Notes: a model not told the origin generated them from the letters alone. Shown: positions 26,251 through 34,755, numbered from the stretch's first letter. The stretch: DNA of 49,227 nt from an uncultured Muribaculaceae bacterium (GCA_910578095.1 CAJTOZ010000024.1:1-49227), one strand, 5' to 3'. Made by a program: numbers and translations.

Positions 26251-27171
26251 ATGAACAGTAAGAAAATAATCTGCATAGGCGAGTGCGCGCTCGACATAGT
26301 GTTCGGCGCCGACGGCACCCCGTTGGGATCAATGCCGGGCGGACGCCTTGTCAACGCCGCCGCCATCCTGGCCCGCAACCACGACTGCCGTGTGGTCATG
26401 GCCGGCGAGGCGGCTGCCGATGCCGTGGGCGACACCGTAGTGTCCTTTCTTTCCGATGCCGGCGTGGACACCACCGGCGTCGACCGCTTCACCGAAGGAC
26501 GGACGCCCGTCACCATATTCATGACGGCTGCCGATGGCCGCCTCTCGGCTACACGCTATGAAAGCTACGCCGAGGAGTGCTTCGACATCGTGTGGCCACG
26601 TATCGATGAGGGCGACATCGTGCTCTTCGGAGGATACTACGCCATCGACCGCCGGATGCGCCGCCGCATGCTGCCGCTCCTGCAACACGCCGCCGAGCGC
26701 AAAGCGCTGCTCGTGTATCTGCCGGGCTACCTGCCGCAGCAGGAGCCTCGCATCACACGCGTGATGCCCGCGATACTCGAGAATATGGAGCTTTCCCATA
26801 TCGTGTGCACGCGCTCGGCCGACCTCGCCCTCATCTTCGGGGCGCGCGATGCCGCCGCATGCTACCGCAACCATATCGACTTCTACTGCCGCGCACTGCT
26901 CAATGTGGATGCAGCGGCCCACACCGTGGGCTACTACTCGGCCGCAGGCGCCGACGTGCTCGACGTGCCCCTCTCCGCATGTGCCTCCCTGGTGTGGAAT
27001 GCCGGAATAGTGGCCGGCGCCGTCAAAGCGCTCGCCGATGCCGGCGCCACCCCCGAAATGATAGAAACATCGCCCGCCATGCTGCGCAATGCGGTGTTGC
27101 GCGAAGCCGTGGCCACGGCCGACACAGCACTGGCCGCCATGCCCGATGCCTGGCAGCGCACCCACGAATGA
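26251..27171 (+). CDS. PfkB-family carbohydrate kinase-like protein with altered catalytic motif
   Basis: The 306-residue ribokinase-fold protein has the first PfkB signature (SMPGGRLVNAAAILARN, residues 27-43), a lid-type VTIFMTAADGRLSATRY and the LPGYLPQ region. The second signature, usually DTTGAGDAFVAG with the catalytic Asp, reads ACASLVWNAGIVAG (243-256), so Asn250 stands where the base should be and the GAG anion hole is lost. It is probably inactive as a kinase, or uses different chemistry; misreading is unlikely because the frame is clean. The gene abuts the isomerase with no gap, suggesting joint function on a sugar phosphate. Confidence 0.8.
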   Translation: MNSKKIICIGECALDIVFGADGTPLGSMPGGRLVNAAAILARNHDCRVVMAGEAAADAVGDTVVSFLSDAGVDTTGVDRFTEGRTPVTIFMTAADGRLSATRYESYAEECFDIVWPRIDEGDIVLFGGYYAIDRRMRRRMLPLLQHAAERKALLVYLPGYLPQQEPRITRVMPAILENMELSHIVCTRSADLALIFGARDAAACYRNHIDFYCRALLNVDAAAHTVGYYSAAGADVLDVPLSACASLVWNAGIVAGAVKALADAGATPEMIETSPAMLRNAVLREAVATADTALAAMPDAWQRTHE

Positions 27172-27218
27172 GGCGCACGGCCTCTCTCCTCTGCACAAAC
27201 GAAAAAAGAAACTTCACA

Positions 27219-27710
27219 ATGTCTACATCTCTCACCCACTCCGCCCCCCAGGGGGCTCTCCCCGAAGTAAAGGACAAGCGCGTGGCCATCGTCACAGCCG
27301 AATGGAACCGCCACATCACAGCCGCACTGCGCGACGGCGCCATCGACGTGCTGCACAGCGCCGGCTTCTCCGACGACGACATCGAACTGTTCGATGTGCC
27401 CGGAGCCGTGGAGCTCACCTTCGCCGCTTCCAACCTCATTGAAGCCAGCCGCTTCGATGCGGTCATTGTGTTCGGCTGCGTGGTGCGCGGCGGCACGCCC
27501 CACTTCGACTATGTGTGCCAGAGCGTGACGCAAGGCGTCACAGCCCTCAACGCCGACCGCGACACCCCCGTGATTTTCGGAGTGCTCACCGTCGACGACG
27601 AGCAGCAGGCACTCGACCGCGCAGGCGGCGCTCTGGGCAACAAAGGCAGCGAAGCTGCCGAAACCGCCATCAAGATGATGGCATTTGTCGATCAGGTAAA
27701 CGCCCTCTGA
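27219..27710 (+). CDS. ribH: 6,7-dimethyl-8-ribityllumazine synthase
   Basis: The 163-residue protein has the lumazine synthase markers: VAIVTAEWNRHITAALRDGA (aromatic Trp stacking on substrate), FDVPGAVELTFAA, VIVFGCVVRGGTPHFDYVCQ with the catalytic His, and PVIFGVLTVDDEQQALDRAG. It condenses 5-amino-6-ribitylaminouracil with dihydroxybutanone phosphate, the penultimate riboflavin step, as a large oligomer. The start at 27219 is preceded by an A-rich stretch; 47 bases separate it from the kinase gene. Its stop overlaps the next start by one base. Confidence 0.96.
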   Translation: MSTSLTHSAPQGALPEVKDKRVAIVTAEWNRHITAALRDGAIDVLHSAGFSDDDIELFDVPGAVELTFAASNLIEASRFDAVIVFGCVVRGGTPHFDYVCQSVTQGVTALNADRDTPVIFGVLTVDDEQQALDRAGGALGNKGSEAAETAIKMMAFVDQVNAL

Positions 27711-28123
27711 TGCGACGCCTACTGCCCTTCGCGCTTGCCGCGACCGCCCTGTGCGGATGCAGCAATGCCCCGGCACCGGAGCGCATAGACGATGCCGAGC
27801 AGAGCCTCCGCGACGGCGACATGGAAGCCGCACGCCGAGGCGTGGAGAATGTCGACACTGCCGAACTGTCGGCAGCCGAGCTCTGCCGCATGGCTGTGGT
27901 CTACGCAGCCGTGGGCGAGGACAACAGCGGCAACGAGGGCGACATAGGCATGGCAGCGCGCTGCATGCGCCGCGCGTTGGCCAAGGACTCCGCGGCCGTC
28001 GACTCTTTCATACGCACGATGCCGCCGGATCAGCGTCCGCTCATGTCCCTGGCCGTGCAGCTATGCTCACGGCCCGCCGACATTCATGATTTTGAAGAAC
28101 CCGACACACTGATCAATCCATGA
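27710..28123 (+). CDS. Small lipoprotein of unknown function
   Basis: The 137-residue protein has a lipoprotein signal with lipobox ALCGC (residues 13-17), then mostly helical, acidic sequence with two helix-turn-helix-like segments (IDDAEQSLRDGDMEAARRGV; AELCRMAVVYAAVGED) that may form a single TPR-like pair. It ends naturally at 28123. It overlaps ribH by one base at its start and the eIF1-like gene by four at its end, so all three are coupled. No function is recognised. Confidence 0.75.
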   Translation: MRRLLPFALAATALCGCSNAPAPERIDDAEQSLRDGDMEAARRGVENVDTAELSAAELCRMAVVYAAVGEDNSGNEGDIGMAARCMRRALAKDSAAVDSFIRTMPPDQRPLMSLAVQLCSRPADIHDFEEPDTLINP

Positions 28124-28452
28124 GCGACAACCGTCTCGAAGCACTCGCGGCATTCCTCGCCGCCAACCCCGACCTCCCCGGCGGCACCGACACTCCCGAT
28201 ACCACACCGGCGCCGCGACGCCCCGTACTCACCATTTCTATGGAGCGCAAAGGCCGCGGAGGCAAAACGGCAACAATTATCGCCGGATTCACATCGCCGG
28301 AAGAAGCCGCCGCGACAGCTTCGGCGCTGAAGAAACGGCTCGCCACAGGAGGCTCGGCACGCGACACCGAAGTGCTCATTCAGGGCGACCGACGGACCGA
28401 CGTGCGCACCGCCCTCATCGCCCTCGGCTATCCCACTCCCAAAGGTTCATAG
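28120..28452 (+). CDS. SUI1/eIF1-like translation factor (YciH family)
   Basis: The 110-residue protein has a disordered N-terminus of about 35 residues rich in Pro and Thr, then a SUI1 domain: LTISMERKGRGGKTATIIAG, ALKKRLATGGSARD, VLIQGDRRTDVRTALIALGY. Bacterial members resemble eukaryotic initiation factor 1 and are thought to affect start-codon choice or stress translation. It overlaps the lipoprotein gene (ATGA). The AddA-type gene starts 50 bases on, without a clear promoter. Confidence 0.9.
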   Translation: MSDNRLEALAAFLAANPDLPGGTDTPDTTPAPRRPVLTISMERKGRGGKTATIIAGFTSPEEAAATASALKKRLATGGSARDTEVLIQGDRRTDVRTALIALGYPTPKGS

Positions 28453-28502
28453 CATCATACCATGACCCACCGGCAGCACTTTTCCCTCTTCTCCATAGCG
28501 CC

Positions 28503-31500
28503 ATGCTGACCATCTACAAGGCGTCCGCAGGTTCGGGCAAGACCTATACTCTGGCTTTCGAATACATCAAGGCCCTGCTCGGCATCAAGAATGCCGACGG
28601 AACCACTTACTGTCTCAACTGCCCGCGCCAGTCGCCCTCCGGACGCCGCACGCGCAACCGCCACCGCGGAATCCTCGCCATCACATTCACCAACAAGGCC
28701 ACCGACGAGATGAAGGCGCGCATAGTGCGCGAGCTCAACACTCTGGCATCGCCCGATGCAAAAGCGGCCTATGCTCCCGCGCTGGAGAAATTGTTTGGAT
28801 GCACGCGCTCCGAACTGGCCGACGAGGCCGCGGCCGCACTACGCGACATACTGTACGACTACCGCAATTTCAACGTCAGCACCATCGACAGTTTTTTCCA
28901 GATGGTGCTGCGCACCTTCGCCCGCGAGGTAGACCACCAGGGCGACTATGAAGTGGAGCTCAACGACCGCTACGCCGTGGCCGCAGGAGTGGGCATGCTG
29001 TTCGACGACCTCAACTTCGGGGTGGCACCGCGCGAGCAGCAGATAAAGGACTGGATAGCCGGCTACATGCGGGAGCGCATAGCCCGCGGACGCAGCTTCA
29101 ATGTGTTCGACCGTTCGAGCCGCCTGTCGGGCGAGGTGGTGCGCTACGTCCACAAAATGTGTGGCGAAGATTTCAAGCCCCACGCCGAGGCCACCATAGC
29201 CTATCTTGACGATCCCTCCCGCCTGCGCCGATACCGGGCAGCCATAGCCGAAGCCACCCGCGACGCCGCCGACAAGATGCAGCAGGCCGCCCGCACAGCG
29301 CTCGAGGGACTTGACGCCGAACCCGGCGGACGTGCCATCTGCCGCTCCGTGCTGACGTCCATGCTTGAGACTGCCGCAACAGGCACAATGCCCGATGCTA
29401 CGAAATTCGGCATCGGCGACCCATCCAAGGCGAAGACTTTCAAAGCCATACTGGAACGCGGGGAGGAAAAAGACATCTACACGGCATCCAAACTGCCGAA
29501 AATCAAAAGCAAGCCCGTATATCCTTCTCCCGCGCTCACGGCCTGCCTCAGGAGCGCGGCGGAGACCATGCAGGAGTGCTTTGTGCGCGTGTCGATGCTG
29601 ACAATGCTCGCCGACGCCACCACATCCCTCGAATTTCTCGGGCTGGCGTGGCAATACGTGGCCGACTACCGCCGCGACAACAATCTGGTGCTCATGAGCG
29701 ACACCAACGACCTGCTGCGCCGCATCATCAACGGCGCCGAGGTGCCGTTCATCTACGAGCGCATAGGCGTGGAGCTGCACCACTTCCTGATCGATGAGTT
29801 CCAGGACACGAGCGTGATGCAATGGGAGAACCTGCGGCCGCTTGTGGCCAACGGACTGGCCGAACAGGCCGACAGCCTGATAATAGGCGATGAGAAACAG
29901 GCCATCTACCGCTTCCGCAATTCCGACAGCAGCCTGCTGCACCATCGCGTGGCCACCGAGGATTTTCCGCGTCAGCACCGCGAACGCGGCTCCGAGCCGG
30001 CCGACAACACCAACCACCGGAGCGCACACGGCATCGTGCGCTTCAACAATGCCCTGTTCTCACGCCTGGCCGACAGCTGCCGCATCGACGGCTACGAAAA
30101 CGTGCGCCAGAGCCTCTTCGACAAATTTGCCGGAATGGACGCTTTTGTGTGCCTGCGCCCCATGGATTCGCTTCTGCCGGAAAATGCAGATGGCGATGGC
30201 TCGCGCCCCTCATCGGCCGAACTGCGCGAGGCTTCCATCGACGCCATGGCCGCGGAGATCGTGCGACAGCACGACGCCGGCTATCCCTGGAGCCGCATCG
30301 CGGTGCTTGTGCGGCGCCGCGCCGAGGCTCAGGAAGTGGTCGACGGCCTCATGCGGCGCCATCCCCACATACCGCTTCTGAGCAACGAGGGCCTGCGCCT
30401 CGACAGCAGCGCCGCCGTGCGCATGATTGTGAGCATACTGAAGTTTGTCGACCATTCGTACACCCCATCCGGAGCGAACGGCGACGCATTCGCCACTTAC
30501 GGCGACATACTCCTCATGCTGTCGCGCTTTGAATACATCCTCGGCCGCGGAGGGTGCACCCCCGCCGAAGCACTTGCCGCAGCCATTGCCGACGACGATG
30601 CCAATGCGCTCGCCGACGAAGCTTCGGACGTCCGTGCCGCACACGCCGCCAATCTGCCGGCACTCGTGGAGGTCATTATCAGCCGCAATGTGCCGCCCGA
30701 ACAGCGCGAGCGGGAATTTGCCTACATCGCCGCTTTTCAGGACACCGTGCTCGACTACTGCGCCATGTACAACCCCTCTGTCCACGCCTTCCTCTCATGG
30801 TGGGAGCGCAACGCACCGCGCCTCACCGTAGGAGCCGCCGCCACGCTCGACGCCGTGGCCGTGATGACGGTGCATAAGGCCAAAGGCCTGGAATGGGATT
30901 GCGTGCACATACCGTTCGCCAACTGGGAGATAGACCCGCGCAGCGAGGATGTGTGGCTACCGGTAGGCGACGTGGCCGTGGGCCAGCCCTCCGACCGGCC
31001 TCCGGTGCTCGCACTGCCTATGGGACGTCTGTGGAGCGTGGCCGGCGAACCGTTCGCCTCTGCCTATGCCGCCAACGCGGCCCTGCAGGTGGCCGACAAC
31101 ATGAACATGACCTACGTTGCGTTCACACGCCCCGTGCGCGAGTTGCATGTACACTACGATCCGGCCCGTGGCATAGGGCGCATGCTTCAGCCCGCCCTTC
31201 AGGCCACACATCCATCCGACACCACCCCGGAAGGCATGCCTCTACCATCGGGAGCCGACCCCGACACGGAAGGCGTCTATACCTACGGCGCACCCACCGC
31301 GCCTGCCGCCGGCGCCCACGACAGCGCCGCGACAGAAAGCGCATGCCCCGCACCACCCTACGCCGTGTGTTTCCGCGACGACACCCGCGAACTCACCACC
31401 GTGGTCGATATCACCACCATGGACCCCGAGCTCGGCATAGGCAACGAAGCCGCCTCGCGCGAAGAGCTCATACCGTTTCCGCGCACCGCCGAGGAACGGG

Positions 31501-31946
31501 CACGGGCGCGGGCAGCAGAGCGCGGCAACGACCTGCACAACATCCTCGCCCTGATGCGCACCCTGACCGACCTGCCGCGCGCCATCGCCACTGTGGGCAC
31601 CCGTGCAGGACTGTCGGCCGTGCAGCGTGCCGAGTACTCCGAGGTGATCAGCGAAGCCATGCAGGCGGCCGCCCCTCACACCGACCGGTGGTTTGACCCC
31701 GGAGCCCGAGTGCTGGCCGAACGCACCATATATGTGGCCGAACGCGGCGAGAGCTTCCGCCCCGACCGCATAATCTTCTACCCCGATGGTAGCGCCGACG
31801 TGGTGGACTACAAATTCACCGCCGAGCCGCGGCAGGAACACAGCACGCAGGTGCGCGGCTATCTGGCCATGCTGCGCGCTATGGGCCACACGCGCCTGCG
31901 CGGCTTCCTGTGGTATCCGGAACTGCATATCGTGCAGGAAGTGTAG
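28503..31946 (+). CDS. UvrD/RecB-type helicase-nuclease, AddA-like
   Basis: The 1147-residue protein is a superfamily 1 helicase fused to a RecB-type nuclease. Walker A is at the extreme N-terminus (YKASAGSGKTYTL, residues 5-17), FTNKATDEMKARI is motif Ia, FLIDEFQDTSVMQWENLRPL is motif II, IGDEKQAIYRFR is motif III, and VMTVHKAKGLEWD is motif V. The nuclease has PDRIIFYPDGSADVVDYKF with the D...DYK active site near 1100. Such proteins act with AddB to process double-strand ends for RecA; no AddB gene lies next to it here. It is probably in the ribH transcription unit or has an unseen promoter. Confidence 0.9.
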   Translation: MLTIYKASAGSGKTYTLAFEYIKALLGIKNADGTTYCLNCPRQSPSGRRTRNRHRGILAITFTNKATDEMKARIVRELNTLASPDAKAAYAPALEKLFGCTRSELADEAAAALRDILYDYRNFNVSTIDSFFQMVLRTFAREVDHQGDYEVELNDRYAVAAGVGMLFDDLNFGVAPREQQIKDWIAGYMRERIARGRSFNVFDRSSRLSGEVVRYVHKMCGEDFKPHAEATIAYLDDPSRLRRYRAAIAEATRDAADKMQQAARTALEGLDAEPGGRAICRSVLTSMLETAATGTMPDATKFGIGDPSKAKTFKAILERGEEKDIYTASKLPKIKSKPVYPSPALTACLRSAAETMQECFVRVSMLTMLADATTSLEFLGLAWQYVADYRRDNNLVLMSDTNDLLRRIINGAEVPFIYERIGVELHHFLIDEFQDTSVMQWENLRPLVANGLAEQADSLIIGDEKQAIYRFRNSDSSLLHHRVATEDFPRQHRERGSEPADNTNHRSAHGIVRFNNALFSRLADSCRIDGYENVRQSLFDKFAGMDAFVCLRPMDSLLPENADGDGSRPSSAELREASIDAMAAEIVRQHDAGYPWSRIAVLVRRRAEAQEVVDGLMRRHPHIPLLSNEGLRLDSSAAVRMIVSILKFVDHSYTPSGANGDAFATYGDILLMLSRFEYILGRGGCTPAEALAAAIADDDANALADEASDVRAAHAANLPALVEVIISRNVPPEQREREFAYIAAFQDTVLDYCAMYNPSVHAFLSWWERNAPRLTVGAAATLDAVAVMTVHKAKGLEWDCVHIPFANWEIDPRSEDVWLPVGDVAVGQPSDRPPVLALPMGRLWSVAGEPFASAYAANAALQVADNMNMTYVAFTRPVRELHVHYDPARGIGRMLQPALQATHPSDTTPEGMPLPSGADPDTEGVYTYGAPTAPAAGAHDSAATESACPAPPYAVCFRDDTRELTTVVDITTMDPELGIGNEAASREELIPFPRTAEERARARAAERGNDLHNILALMRTLTDLPRAIATVGTRAGLSAVQRAEYSEVISEAMQAAAPHTDRWFDPGARVLAERTIYVAERGESFRPDRIIFYPDGSADVVDYKFTAEPRQEHSTQVRGYLAMLRAMGHTRLRGFLWYPELHIVQEV

Positions 31947-32228
31947 GTGCATAAATCATCTTAGATCTTTTCGCGGGTACAGAAGAACAAAACGACAAAC
32001 GGCACAAAAGAATTAATAGCCAACGAAATAAATTGTGTCTCTTATGTTTTTATGAACTTTTGTACCCTCGCTATACGAGGTTGCATACAACCATGCACCT
32101 TAATACAGGGCTTGTGCCGAGAAAAGAATTGCCACACATAGCATAAGCCACATAAATTCAATGTATGGCTCATGTGGTTGTTCAAATTTTTTCTATTTTT
32201 GCAACATGTAAACCAAACCTTTAGCCGC
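31947..32228. other. Intergenic region with several small hairpins, no gene
   Basis: This AT-rich gap has no convincing frame. CCTCG (32066-32070) pairs with CGAGG (32076-32080), and GGTTG (32079-32083) pairs with CAACC (32088-32092); the two stems share GG and exclude each other. A larger imperfect palindrome spans 32132-32177 (CCACA...AGCC...GGCT...TGTGG), just before the promoter at 32194. Confidence 0.5.
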
Positions 32229-32231
32229 ATG
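32194..32231 (+). promoter_or_regulatory. Promoter and leader shared with the 34820 gene
   Basis: The -7 box TATTTTTG (32194-32201) and the whole leader up to the ATG are nearly identical to 34786-34822, including GCAAC, TAAACCAAACCTTTA and CCGCATGAA. They differ by one indel and three bases. Confidence 0.65.
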
Positions 32232-33002
32232 AACCGGATTCTTGCAATTCTTTTTCTGATAGCCGCTTGCCTGCCCGCACATGCCGGACGCATCGACTTT
32301 GCCGACATCTCCATCGACCTTCCCGACGAAGCCTCTGTGCAATACGATAGTACGCAAACCATGGTAAGGGCACGCATCGCCGATGCCACACTCTATCTCA
32401 CCACATTAGGCGACCCCTCGATATCCCGAAAAGTGGACTTTGACGAGAACAGAGTGCTTGCAGACATGCACAAGGAACTGCTCAACTTCGACCGCTTAAA
32501 GCCGGTGGACGAGCAATCAAACCACGACTCATTCAATTTCCGCGCAAGCTACGCCCGCCGCATCTACGCCGATGCCACGCGGCCCGAGCGCAAAGCAATG
32601 TCCTACACCTTCTACACCCCATCGCGACCATATTGCATCGTTGTGACATACACCGGCGACGAGCTGCCGGAACCATTCGCCGCCGCCATCGGCTCCGTGC
32701 GCGACGATCTCTCGCCCCTCGCCTGGCAATGGAATGTATTCAGAAACACATGGGCCATAGCCATCTTCTTCTTCGTCGGAGCAATGTTGCTGGCGCAGAT
32801 GGCCGGATGGGCCATGAACAGAGAGCGGCGCGCCATGGCAGCAGCCATAATATGCGGCATCGCGGGTTTCTTCCTCGCATTCACCATCGTGGCGGGTGCA
32901 TGGGTGCTGGCCATCCTTTTATGCGTTGCCGCTGCTGCCGGCGGTTACTGCGGCATGATACTGAAATTTGAAGATTTCCTCGATTCAGCAGTCAATGGTT
33001 AG
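32229..33002 (+). CDS. Exported membrane protein of unknown function, first of a pair
   Basis: The 257-residue protein has a signal peptide (1-19, ending AHA), an exported alpha/beta domain of about 150 residues (from ADISIDLPDEASVQYDS), and three C-terminal membrane segments (about 182-250) separated by a short basic loop MNRERRA. No catalytic motif is seen. The next gene encodes a protein with the same order: signal peptide, a domain opening with D-L-P and P-D, then membrane segments. It overlaps that gene by eight bases. They are probably divergent paralogues acting together in the envelope; function unknown. Confidence 0.75.
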   Translation: MNRILAILFLIAACLPAHAGRIDFADISIDLPDEASVQYDSTQTMVRARIADATLYLTTLGDPSISRKVDFDENRVLADMHKELLNFDRLKPVDEQSNHDSFNFRASYARRIYADATRPERKAMSYTFYTPSRPYCIVVTYTGDELPEPFAAAIGSVRDDLSPLAWQWNVFRNTWAIAIFFFVGAMLLAQMAGWAMNRERRAMAAAIICGIAGFFLAFTIVAGAWVLAILLCVAAAAGGYCGMILKFEDFLDSAVNG

Positions 33003-33753
33003 GCTCCTTTTTACGACCATAGCCGCACTGGCTACAATCGCCGCGCACGCCACTACCGTCGACCTTCCCAACGGTCTCACATTCGATGTGCCCGATGGCT
33101 ACACACTCACCTCCGACTATCCCGCCACCGTGCTCACATGGTCCGACGGCACCCACACCATAGCCTTCGCCACCGCAACAGACAGTGCCGGGTACGACCT
33201 CGACAAATGCCTTGACAGCTACGACAGAGCGGCGCTCCCGCTCGAGGGCTATGTAAGCTACGATGAAACAGACGAGCCCTGGCACGATCTCAACCACGAC
33301 TACACCGAACGCCGCTACTACCGTCTCTCCGACAGATTGCGGCTCATAACCCACACCGGCTACGCCGCCACCGGCAAGCCATACGTGCTGGCCTACACCT
33401 ATCCTGCCGCAGAGACGCCCGACGCATTCCTCCATGCCGCCCGCGCCGTGCGCTGCGGCGGCTCGTGGTGGCAGCGCATGCAGCTGCTCTACTCACAGTC
33501 CATGATAGTGTGGCTGCTGTTCCCTCTTGCCCTTGCCATGGCCACCTACCTGCTCCCCGCGCGCATACCGCAGAGCATAACAATAGCCGCCCTCGCCCTC
33601 TTCCTGGCGTGGCTTGGCCGCAGACTATGGTCCGACCCGTCCGTAGCCCTCACCGTCTACGCCCTCTGGACCGTCCTCCTCTTCCTGCGCTGCATCGTCG
33701 ACGCTTCCACCTTCAGCCACCTCGCAAAAAAAACCGACGAAATCATCCCATAA
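32995..33753 (+). CDS. Exported membrane protein of unknown function, second of a pair
   Basis: The start at 32995 gives 252 residues with a signal peptide (1-20, ending AHA), an exported domain of about 145 residues (VDLPNGLTFDVPDGYTL, with YTERRYYRLSDRLRL) and C-terminal membrane helices (about 170-235). An earlier ATG at 32968 would spoil the signal peptide. It resembles its upstream neighbour in layout and in the start of the exported domain, but identity looks low. The eight-base overlap points to coupled translation and perhaps a heteromeric complex. Confidence 0.75.
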   Translation: MVRLLFTTIAALATIAAHATTVDLPNGLTFDVPDGYTLTSDYPATVLTWSDGTHTIAFATATDSAGYDLDKCLDSYDRAALPLEGYVSYDETDEPWHDLNHDYTERRYYRLSDRLRLITHTGYAATGKPYVLAYTYPAAETPDAFLHAARAVRCGGSWWQRMQLLYSQSMIVWLLFPLALAMATYLLPARIPQSITIAALALFLAWLGRRLWSDPSVALTVYALWTVLLFLRCIVDASTFSHLAKKTDEIIP

Positions 33754-33798
33754 AAGAGCCGGGCGCTGTCCATGATAATCATAGATAACAATCACTCC

Positions 33799-33837
33799 GC
33801 AGTTCTTCCCGGTTCCCGCAGTTCTTAAGCGGTTCTT
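33799..33837. repeat. Three tandem short repeats
   Basis: GCAGTTCTT at 33799-33807 and 33818-33826 and the variant GCGGTTCTT at 33829-33837 lie upstream of the toxin-antitoxin promoter. AGCGGTTC also occurs downstream of the pair at about 34599-34606, so related sequence flanks the module on both sides. Function unknown. Confidence 0.4.
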
Positions 33838-33855
33838 AAAGATGCATGGCTCTGC

Positions 33856-33893
33856 TTCATATTTTGAAATATGAAATGTTTGTACTACCTTTG
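33856..33893 (+). promoter_or_regulatory. MntA-HepT promoter with operator palindrome over -33
   Basis: TTTG (33863-33866), 19 bases, TACCTTTG (33886-33893) form the promoter. A perfect palindrome, TTCATATTT-TG-AAATATGAA (33856-33875), is centred on the -33 element, so a dimeric regulator bound there would block polymerase. Autoregulation by the antitoxin or the complex is the natural guess. Confidence 0.65.
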
Positions 33894-33911
33894 CCATAAA
33901 TCATTGGATAT

Positions 33912-34205
33912 ATGTGCACACGCGAACAATGTTTGGCAAAGATGTCGGCTTCCGAATCATATCTAAAATCTGAATTCGGGGTCAAATCGCTGTTGCTTTT
34001 CGGCTCCATGGCAAGAGGCGACAACCGTATCGACAGCGATGTTGATGTGTGCGTGGATATGCCCCCAAAAGCGTTTAAAGTGGTAGGTCTGAAGCTATAT
34101 CTTCAGGAACTGCTCGGCGCGGCTGTCGATGTAGTTCGCCTCAACCCGCGCCTTGATTCTTTCCTTATCAACGAAATACGTCGCGATGGAATCACAGTAT
34201 TTTAA
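33912..34205 (+). CDS. mntA: MntA-type minimal nucleotidyltransferase antitoxin
   Basis: The 97-residue protein is a minimal nucleotidyltransferase with the complete GSX10DXD motif: Gly31-Ser32, ten residues, Asp43-Val-Asp45 (GSMARGDNRIDSDVDV). In characterised pairs MntA neutralises the HepT toxin by attaching AMP units to a tyrosine next to the toxin active site. The partner gene overlaps the end of this one by 20 bases. A later start at 33942 is possible. The pair is less GC-rich than its surroundings, consistent with acquisition by transfer. Confidence 0.9.
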   Translation: MCTREQCLAKMSASESYLKSEFGVKSLLLFGSMARGDNRIDSDVDVCVDMPPKAFKVVGLKLYLQELLGAAVDVVRLNPRLDSFLINEIRRDGITVF

Positions 34206-34581
34206 CGACATAGCCTTGACCAAGCATACTATCAATCAAATGATTGAAGCTTGCGAACTCATTGTTCTGTGGAATAAGGATGTGCGCTCTACCGATGATT
34301 ATCTCCTGTCTCCCGAAGGTATGCAAAAAATGGCGGCAAGTTGCATGCTCATTGAAAGTATAGGCGAAGGAGTTAAGAAAATAGACAGAATCATGCCGGG
34401 CCTTCTCGTGGAAATTGCGCCTGAAACTCCGTGGAAAAACATCAAAGGACTTCGCGACCATATAGCACACGGATATTTCAACATCGATGCCGACATAGTT
34501 TTCGATGTTTCAATAAATGAAATCGAACCACTGAAAAAAGAATTATCGCGTATCCTCATCCAGCTTTCATCTGTATCTTAA
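34186..34581 (+). CDS. hepT: HepT-type HEPN toxin ribonuclease
   Basis: From the start at 34186 the protein has 131 residues, all-helical, with the HEPN active-site motif RX4HXY: Arg90, His95, Tyr97 in LRDHIAHGYFN. HEPN toxins cut RNA; the motif tyrosine is the site that MntA-type antitoxins modify. All three residues are present, so it should be active and neutralised by the upstream antitoxin. An earlier ATG at 34153 would add a stretch inside mntA and is less likely. Downstream is a partial copy of the interspersed element. Confidence 0.9.
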   Translation: MESQYFNDIALTKHTINQMIEACELIVLWNKDVRSTDDYLLSPEGMQKMAASCMLIESIGEGVKKIDRIMPGLLVEIAPETPWKNIKGLRDHIAHGYFNIDADIVFDVSINEIEPLKKELSRILIQLSSVS

Positions 34582-34601
34582 GCTCCCAAAAATCAATTAG
34601 C

Positions 34602-34656
34602 GGTTCGTGTAGTTATTAGAGCCTGGTTCAAGTTAATCTCAAAAACCACACGAACC
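34602..34656. repeat. Inverted repeat downstream of hepT
   Basis: GGTTCGTGT (34602-34610) is the exact complement of ACACGAACC (34648-34656), with 37 bases between. No T run follows, so it is not a classic terminator. Confidence 0.45.
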
Positions 34657-34699
34657 ACGGTTTTGACCATGCGGATAAAATAAACAAACATTCTCACGA

Positions 34700-34755
34700 A
34701 ACGTCGCAAAGCGACGACACTACATTGCGGGCGATAGCCCTCTGATGTAAATTGG
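34700..34755 (+). repeat. Interspersed element, copy D (right half remnant)
   Basis: The hairpin CGTCGC-AAA-GCGACG (34702-34716) and the following CTACATTGCGGGCGATAG (34720-34737) and CTGATGT match the right half of the complete element (46867-46920). The left half and both terminal repeats are missing. It lies between hepT and the 34820 promoter; 34582-34819 holds no gene. Confidence 0.65.

Noticed and set aside
33879..33882. TTTG as the -33 element of the mntA promoter
   Set aside because: It is only three bases from the -7 box; the TTTG at 33863-33866 has the right spacing.
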